Assembly: GCA_003194525.1 (NCBI GenBank)
Contig: NBIV01000237.1
Coordinates: 1 to 64,000 of the forward strand
Direction of reading: 5' to 3'
DNA from: Gracilariopsis chorda
Lineage: Eukaryota > Rhodophyta > Florideophyceae > Gracilariales > Gracilariaceae
Length of the DNA: 64,000 nt
The translations under genes and the position numbers were made by a program. Each line of letters begins with the position of its first letter. Positions within the stretch are counted from its first letter, which is position 1. The notes beneath the pieces are model-generated. The model worked only from the letters and a program-made list of their open reading frames with translations, did not search any database and was not told the origin of the DNA. Positions 58,174-64,000 of this stretch are shown one piece after another.

Positions 58174-59485
58174 TCAATAATTTGTTGGAACAAGAGTATT
58201 AAAGCTGAACAGTGACGTCGAAGGGTATTATATAGACACAAAATACCCTAGAACGAACAGTGCGTCTGTCAAGCTGGATTTTCATGGCAGGAAAAGTGAC
58301 CTCTGACAGGTTATCATGAGTTATTACCTAGACCTAGTATGCATAAATAGAGATTATGTTCCCAGCCTACTTAACTATAACATTCCAAGGTCGGCGGCTT
58401 GTAATCCAGCTCGAGCCAGACCACTTGTTCTTGCTATGGCGAGCCCCATCTTCTGTTAGAGCTATCTGCTCCTACTTGCCTCCACTACTACTATAGTTTA
58501 CTTTTTCCACATAACCGTGCCGCTTAGACCCCTTCAAAGCTTCAGTAAATCGGCTGCCTGCATCTGTTACGAGATCAGCCGGCGTACCAGTTTGCTTCAA
58601 ACACCGTACTAGACCTAAATTTTTGGTCGTGAGGGTTCAGTGAAGACTTATGTTTCCTTAATGCATTAGACCTAAGGTTTTGGTCGCGCATCTGTTTTCA
58701 CCATTTTTTTCTCTACTGCTGCTAGTGCGCCACTGTCCTGTGTACACTTTTATCATCATCTATTTCCGCTTTGCCGCAGTCAAGGCCGTGTATTTCCTGT
58801 GCCTGCCGCCGCAGTACTCACGTTGCTATTAATCCTTTTCGGTCTACTATCTATTGGCATTCGCCAGTGATGGTACTCTCGAGCTACGAACATATTTTCA
58901 AGCTACTCTCCGGCAAAGAAGGGTACAAAAAGGGCTGTTGTCGTCCGGTGTCGTGAAATCGTGCAACATGACACTCACAATATTTACGCGCAGTGTAGGG
59001 CCACATCGGCGATGTCATTGATCTTCTTGTGCACTTGTCCGATGAGTTGAAAGCTTCAACCTGGGCCCCGGGAGGCGACTCCTTTGGGTACCTTCATACC
59101 GTTGTACCAGCAGGAAGAGGATATTTGATTATCACCATCCCACGACTCTTTCAGTCGGAATCGTTTCTTTCTTGAGGCTCGAGCTCCTGACGGTTGCCAA
59201 CCATACTAGATAGTAAGCAGACCTGCGCTTCTTTTGAAGGGATGACCGTCCTACAAAGGCTTTCCTGCAGGTTGAGCTTTAGTCCGGAAATGCTTTATTC
59301 CTTTCAAAACCACGGATCATCCGAACCTACTTTGCTATCAAACGCATCATTCAAAGGAATCATAAGACACTCCAGCTACTGCTTGGCCCTTAACTTACCT
59401 GTTTCATGGCATTCATTCGATCCTCCAAAAGACAACCCCTGAATGCACAGATCACTTTGCGAATATATCTGTATCTCTTCGCAAC
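58174..59485. other. Intergenic, no gene recognised
   Basis: Short frames only. Two similar 20-bp segments (AGACCTAAATTTTTGGTCG and AGACCTAAGGTTTTGGTCG) lie about 54 bp apart near 58612 and 58666, each with GACC...GGTC arms. Confidence 0.4.
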
Positions 59486-60514
59486 TCATGAACAGTCTTC
59501 TCCCCCCATCACAAATCTAACGAAAATGCCATCCTTGCTACCGGCATCATCCGCCCAAACATACTGAGAACGGGTTTGAAACGGAAAGTCAGCTGCCTTT
59601 CCTTTAAATAGCAAATGAGCATTTGGTCGAACCTCCACACGTAACCAGCTACAACTGTTGAAGAAAGGCAACGTCCACAACTCGTCATCTCCAGGGATTT
59701 CAAATTCTTTGATACCTTTCCATTCGTCTCTTCCAGTAACGTACCACCTTCCTTCCGCTCGGAGCGCCGCAATCAATCCATACCACCCCCCGTTGCTTCG
59801 GGCATGTATCGCAACAACATCGTTCTTCTTAAATGGGAATGATACCGTCGCATAAGTCCTCCAGTCTTCGAGAGCAGAAACCAAATTTCCGTTCACGTAT
59901 ACGTCTGCAGCGTTGTCGGCAGCGTACAGAAGAGTAGCGAATTCCGGTGACGGAGTCGGTGATACAGAAGGTGTGCCCGTTGGAGACGGACTACTTGTCG
60001 GCGTTCGAGTGGGTGTGATACTCGGAGAGCTTGACGGACTTAGACTCGGCGTTAACGATGTGGAAGGCGTAACCGTAACTGTTGGAGTTGGCGTAGCAGT
60101 TTCAGAAGGTTTCACGGTCATCAAAATAGTCCCATGGTTATGGTCACGCTCCCCAAAAGGACTGGAATATAGAGACGGATTTACATAAGGGTCAAGCTCA
60201 AAACCATCTGGTGTGCTATCAACTTCTTGCGGACCCTTACTCAATTCATCCGAAAAAGTAAGGACCATATCCTCATAACAGCAAGACAACCCTGGTCTCT
60301 CGTGTAGAAGGCAAAACGAAATGGAACAGTGCTCATACAGGTCTGCCCCGCACTCATCGTGTGCCTTCCTCAAAGCATTTTGTGCAATGAAGCACTGGCA
60401 GGGACAATTTGTCATGTGAAAAACTGATGGAACTTGATAAAAGGCAGTGACCTGTGTGCTCTGACGTAATGCATTTGTGATCAGCAAGGTGAAAATGAGT
60501 ATTTGAAAAGACAT
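59486..60514 (-). CDS. Predicted secreted protein: Cys-rich domain, Ser/Thr/Pro linker and C-terminal domain, 342 aa
   Basis: The frame is open to 60592, but the ATG at 60512-60514 starts a clear signal peptide (MSFQILIFTLLITNAL), so I choose it. The mature N-terminal ~90 residues hold many cysteines (CPCQC, then CGADLYEHCSISFC, then SCCYED), probably disulfide-bonded. A linker of ~55 residues is almost only Thr, Ser and Pro, like extracellular O-glycosylated spacers. The C-terminal ~145 residues look globular, with aromatic strands (DVYVNGNLVSALEDWRTYAT; WYVTGRDEWKG; SQYVWADDAGSKDGIFVRF) and a Cys near each end. No family recognised; a cell-wall or matrix role is inferred from the layout. 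Confidence 0.75.
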   Translation of the reverse strand: MSFQILIFTLLITNALRQSTQVTAFYQVPSVFHMTNCPCQCFIAQNALRKAHDECGADLYEHCSISFCLLHERPGLSCCYEDMVLTFSDELSKGPQEVDSTPDGFELDPYVNPSLYSSPFGERDHNHGTILMTVKPSETATPTPTVTVTPSTSLTPSLSPSSSPSITPTRTPTSSPSPTGTPSVSPTPSPEFATLLYAADNAADVYVNGNLVSALEDWRTYATVSFPFKKNDVVAIHARSNGGWYGLIAALRAEGRWYVTGRDEWKGIKEFEIPGDDELWTLPFFNSCSWLRVEVRPNAHLLFKGKAADFPFQTRSQYVWADDAGSKDGIFVRFVMGGEDCS

Positions 60515-61468
60515 GATTGAACGTCGGCAGTTGTCTTCTGGGTTGGGAAGAACGGAAGCACAAGCGTTGTTCTCTACTTTTATACTACTCATTTACAAGA
60601 TAACTATTGAGTTTTGAAGACACGAAAGAAGCCAGTTCAAGCCCATCCTCAGCAGATTAGTTTGTCTTCTTTTTCCCTAATACACGTTATGCACTAGACG
60701 GTTGCTACGAGTACAGTGCCACACATTCAACCGCCTGCAGCTCGTTGCTTGGTCTATTACCTCGCAACTATCTCTTTTTCTTCAGTTCATCCAGCAGCTT
60801 GATTGCAGTATCTCTAACGGTTTCACTGCAAAGAACTTTTTGCAGGGTCCCCGCGACTGTTAGTGCAGACCGTTTTTTGACTTAGGGATAATGAACGCTT
60901 CAAACGTCAGTGACGTGGAGGAACTTCACTGAAGTTACTTCCAGTGTATACTTCTCAATCAACGGAAGGTACGACAGATAATCTTTTGGACGCTTTGCCC
61001 TTGTACCCTCGGTTGTTGTTGTTCTTTATGGGCGCACATTGTCCAATTGCGACGCTGTGGTAGAGCTTATCATAATTCCTTCTCAATCTCTCAACAACTA
61101 AGGTTAGATTGCTAACCGCTAGCTACTCCTCGTGAATGACAAGTTCTCTCTACCCCGTTACACCAGTCTTAACTTCCGACTCAAATATTGTTGATGACTG
61201 TTGCTTGCTCCCACCCTGCAGCAGCCGTGTTACGCTCACCAACTGGTATTCCAAGACGTAGTAGAATGGTACAAAACTTCTGCGGGGAGACCCGAATGTA
61301 TAATCCATTTCGTTCTGGCGCGTTTCGCCTCTTCCAGACTTTGCTCTGCTAATCCTTCCTCAACTCGAGAGAACGCCAGGTAAGGGGTACACCACGACAA
61401 GGCGGATTCCATGTACCACGTTCGCGCCACCCAGAAGATCTGGTGACATCTTACCCTCCCTTTTCTCT
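60515..61468. other. Upstream region of the secreted protein gene; no other gene recognised
   Basis: It contains the promoter of the minus-strand secreted protein. Beyond about 60700 there are only short unassigned frames. Confidence 0.45.
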
Positions 61469-61882
61469 TTATCCTTGGCGATAAAGGGCGGTAAGATCGG
61501 GTTGGGGCCCGTGTGTGCTGTAGATCTCAGCGTAAGTCCAGAAAAACCCTGTAAAACCATTCAGATCCTTGTACAGGCGGTGTTGCCGCTTCCTAAAACC
61601 CTGGTCTCCGTTGGAGACCCACTGCGGTCCCGCCAGAGTTACCGTGGGAACCTCCATGATCCTTCTGGGAAAAGTTAGGGAAAGGTTGGTAAGATCCGCA
61701 GGGTTGCACGTGCCTCGTCCCTTCTGTTTCGCACAGGTACCCTCGGTACATCTCGTCTTTGCCAAGAACAAGAACACGGCATTACTTCCCTCTCCGAATG
61801 CGAAGTTCAGTAAACTCTTTCGTTGTGCGAGAAGAACGGGTTTAGAAGACTTGTTTCGCCCGGGCATCACCGTGACGCACAT
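61469..61882 (-). CDS. Unassigned frame, about 137 aa, possibly part of a broken gene
   Basis: An open minus-strand frame (start near 61882) with residues typical of coding sequence (PTVTLAGPQWVSNGDQGFRK; FTGFFWTYAEIYSTHG). Another minus-strand frame overlaps it (61360-61560) and begins with what would be the same coding read one base over, so a frameshifted relic is likely. I do not recognise it. Confidence 0.3.
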   Translation of the reverse strand: MCVTVMPGRNKSSKPVLLAQRKSLLNFAFGEGSNAVFLFLAKTRCTEGTCAKQKGRGTCNPADLTNLSLTFPRRIMEVPTVTLAGPQWVSNGDQGFRKRQHRLYKDLNGFTGFFWTYAEIYSTHGPQPDLTALYRQG

Positions 61883-62803
61883 GACGCAAAATCAATATCC
61901 GGAATTAGAACGCGTGGTTGCGCATTATACGTATACTGCCTGTGGGTATATGTTATCGTGTTTAGCCATAACGTTAGGGCTCCTCCTTTGCACCAGACTA
62001 TCAACTTTCGCGACTTCACACTTACTGGCAAACAACGAAATGATTAATCAACTGTTCTTGATATCCGTTTTCACGTTTCATTCTGCTTGAAGCTTCAACT
62101 ACATTAGTCGGATACACAAATCGTGAGCGATATGAGTCCTAACCAGATTGCTAAACTACAAGCATGGTTGATGAACGAAGAACGGCGTGAGTCAAGAATA
62201 TTATTTGTTACCCTTGCGAGTGGGCACGGGACATGGTTCGTACAGCGCCTGAACTCGGTCAATGACCCCACTTTGATGAAATGCTTGCCCTAAGAAAGGC
62301 TTTCGATAGAGCAATATAATCACACCCGACAAACTTGGCGGAGCTATCGCATGCTAAAATGAAATGGTCAAATGGTGGAACATTTTCTACCGCCTTTTCC
62401 TTCCCACACAGTCCTTTACGTAGTTTCCCTCAGATCCGACTCAACATGCCGTCCCCCACCACCGACGATTTCTCCCTTGTTCCCGTTAAAAGCAAGCTGT
62501 TTCCCCAACCATGCACCATCTCAACCCGATTCGTGGAACCAGTCAGAGTGTCGAAATCAAACTATTATTTCCCACTTTCTCTCTGAGTCCTTTAACGCGA
62601 ATATCCATTTCATCCGCAGTAGAAACGCTCCAAGTCCAGACGAGACACTTTCCCGTCCGCACGAGAAAGACAAGCACTTGGAGTATCAGCGATATTGAAG
62701 AAGTGGCCGGAAGGGTTGTTGGAATTCTTGCGGAGAGCGGGATTCATCAACAAGAGTACCTACCACGCTGTCGGAATTAGTGGCATGCGCCCGTAAAAAA
62801 AAA

Positions 62804-62822
62804 TACATACATACATACATAC
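62804..62822 (+). repeat. TACA microsatellite next to an A run
   Basis: Nearly five copies of TACA follow an A run at 62796-62803. Confidence 0.85.
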
Positions 62823-63283
62823 CAAACCGTGCGACTTTTTGGGGTTGTGATACACACTTGCACTCAACCTGTTTTCTTTTGATTGCCCGCTTTTTGAACG
62901 CGTGCATATCTTGCTACAAATAAAGGGTTAGCGGTACCATTTTGTACCGCTCTTGTTATGGCAAATACTACTACATGAATATTCTGTAATAAGAAACATT
63001 AGCGATTGCTATGTATGTGTTTACCAAACATACCACATTCTTCCTGTTACGCCTTGCGGGCTCTTTTGCATCTTCCTTACTTGATCGCTTCTTTTCGAAC
63101 CACTCTGATGTAACTTACATCCAGATCAAGCCGTAAGTGAAAGTCACCTTAGGTGCTGTGCGAAAGAAGTCCATCCTCCACTTGTGATTCCAGCTCGGCT
63201 TCTTTGCGATGGGCTTACTACACGTAGTGTGTTGGCAAGCAAAAGGCAAGGGATTAAAGTCAGCCAGAAGATTTTCATGGTGA

Positions 63284-63727
63284 ATGGATGGTGAGGGACA
63301 GGGGGTGAGACTCACTCCGAAGGCAGGGTTCCATCGTTGTTTCTTGTCATTCAGTGATTACACTTCTTCAAACTGGACTGTTGTTCTGGACTGTTGTTAC
63401 CAACGAGATGTTCTTTTGGCGGTTCTCACATCATCTCAGGTAATGGGCATCTCCAATGAATCTCAAGCTCGCCCCACGACAACCACAGCTTTGATCATAT
63501 ACAGTAATACACCGAACGTAAGGTGGACCCAAGGATATCACCATGACATTCGTTGCGATAAAAGGGTTGCGATGTTTCACCCTTGCCTTATTTGTTCGTC
63601 AGTGGGAGAATTCACATTCTCAGTCAGGTTGCAGCTCTGCACTACCAACGGAACTCAAACATCTCTTTACAACTGCACTTTCGTGCAATTTGCCCTTCCC
63701 AAACAGCCCATCTGCAAATGGTTGTAA
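63284..63727 (+). CDS. Hypothetical frame, 147 aa
   Basis: Starts ATG at 63284 and ends TAA? or TAG-type stop at 63725-63727. The product is Cys- and Thr-rich without a signal peptide or known domain. It could be a chance frame; overlapping frames of similar length exist on the same strand. Confidence 0.2.
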   Translation: MDGEGQGVRLTPKAGFHRCFLSFSDYTSSNWTVVLDCCYQRDVLLAVLTSSQVMGISNESQARPTTTTALIIYSNTPNVRWTQGYHHDIRCDKRVAMFHPCLICSSVGEFTFSVRLQLCTTNGTQTSLYNCTFVQFALPKQPICKWL

Positions 63728-64000
63728 TGCCGCTTTGTTACTTATTACAAACAAGCAAGCAAACTCGCGACTACAAATGTCATGGGACAGCGTTCTGCTT
63801 CTACCTCTCCCCCAGATGTCTTGTCAATATACAAAATGTCTGCCTCCATTCTGTAAACAAAAGTCGTGTTGAAGAGTAGATGCTCTCTTGAGCTCGTGTG
63901 GTTAACTTCTCTTTACAGTTGACTGTTGTGTTCGGCCCAGCACTACATGTCTGGCAGTAGGGAAGCACATGTCGACCAAGCGAGTTGCACACAAGTTAAT

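Larger units (their letters stand above)
61883..64000. other. Right end of window, no convincing gene
   Basis: Short frames only, except a 147-codon frame at 63284-63727. No repeats shared with the rest of the window were noticed apart from a small microsatellite. Confidence 0.4.

Noticed and set aside
59913-60188. Plus-strand Gly/Val-rich frame
   Set aside because: It is the complement of the Ser/Thr/Pro linker codons of the secreted protein.
1-64000. CRISPR arrays, rRNA and tRNA genes
   Set aside because: No regularly spaced short repeats and no tRNA arm signatures were seen on either strand; the window is eukaryotic nuclear DNA.

Overview
This is a window of eukaryotic nuclear DNA. The host genes are compact, intron-poor and closely spaced, and many pairs converge with 3' ends 40-170 bp apart. 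They are separated by long blocks of nested transposable elements. Two tiny genes carry 69-77 bp introns; every other host gene is read from a single exon. The gene content (FG nucleoporin Nup98, RBBP5/Swd1, PRP2/DHX16 helicase, ALG13, V-ATPase subunit e, complex I NDUFS5, bacterial-type organelle Pth) and the style of organisation suggest a red alga, most likely a florideophyte such as Chondrus crispus. The organism name is an inference, not read from the sequence.

Layout. 1-11350: nested Ty3/Gypsy retroelements. Element A (its 5' end lies outside the window) has a frameshifted pol, a chromodomain, a long intact antisense ORF and a 3' LTR. It sits inside an older copy B, whose own 3' LTR is split by a solo LTR of a second family flanked by the 5-bp duplication TCCGC. 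11351-13041: a Tigger-like transposase relic and quiet DNA. 13042-30756: host genes (hypothetical, NUP98, D-lactate dehydrogenase-like, ALG13, bZIP, PRP2/DHX16, GALT, PTH, polyprenyl diphosphate synthase, NDUFS5), plus one LINE 3' relic. 32663-34048: a coiled-coil protein. 34399-36252: an intact pogo-type transposase. 36253 to about 41630: an apparently intact two-ORF LINE. 41951-44873: V-ATPase subunit e and RBBP5.

45332-53600 is a complete Mutator-like element (MULE). It has about 240-bp terminal inverted repeats and a perfect 9-bp target duplication, GGGGTAGAA. Once a solo LTR is discounted, it carries one continuous reading frame of about 1,750 codons. In order, this frame holds a Ulp1-like (C48) cysteine protease, a first FAR1/WRKY-GCM1-like zinc finger, an acidic spacer, a second such finger, and a MULE transposase with a SWIM finger. 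It is broken only by four in-frame stop codons and has no indels as far as the transposase stop. This polyprotein-like layout is the most unusual feature of the window, followed by the intact 595-residue antisense ORF of the Gypsy element.

53630-55760: a decayed Tc1-like element with IR/DR-style repeated ends, and an old solo LTR. 55761-64000: mostly unassigned DNA with one convincing gene, a predicted secreted protein with a Ser/Thr/Pro-rich linker (59486-60514, minus strand), and a few weak ORFs. No tRNA, rRNA or CRISPR array was seen.
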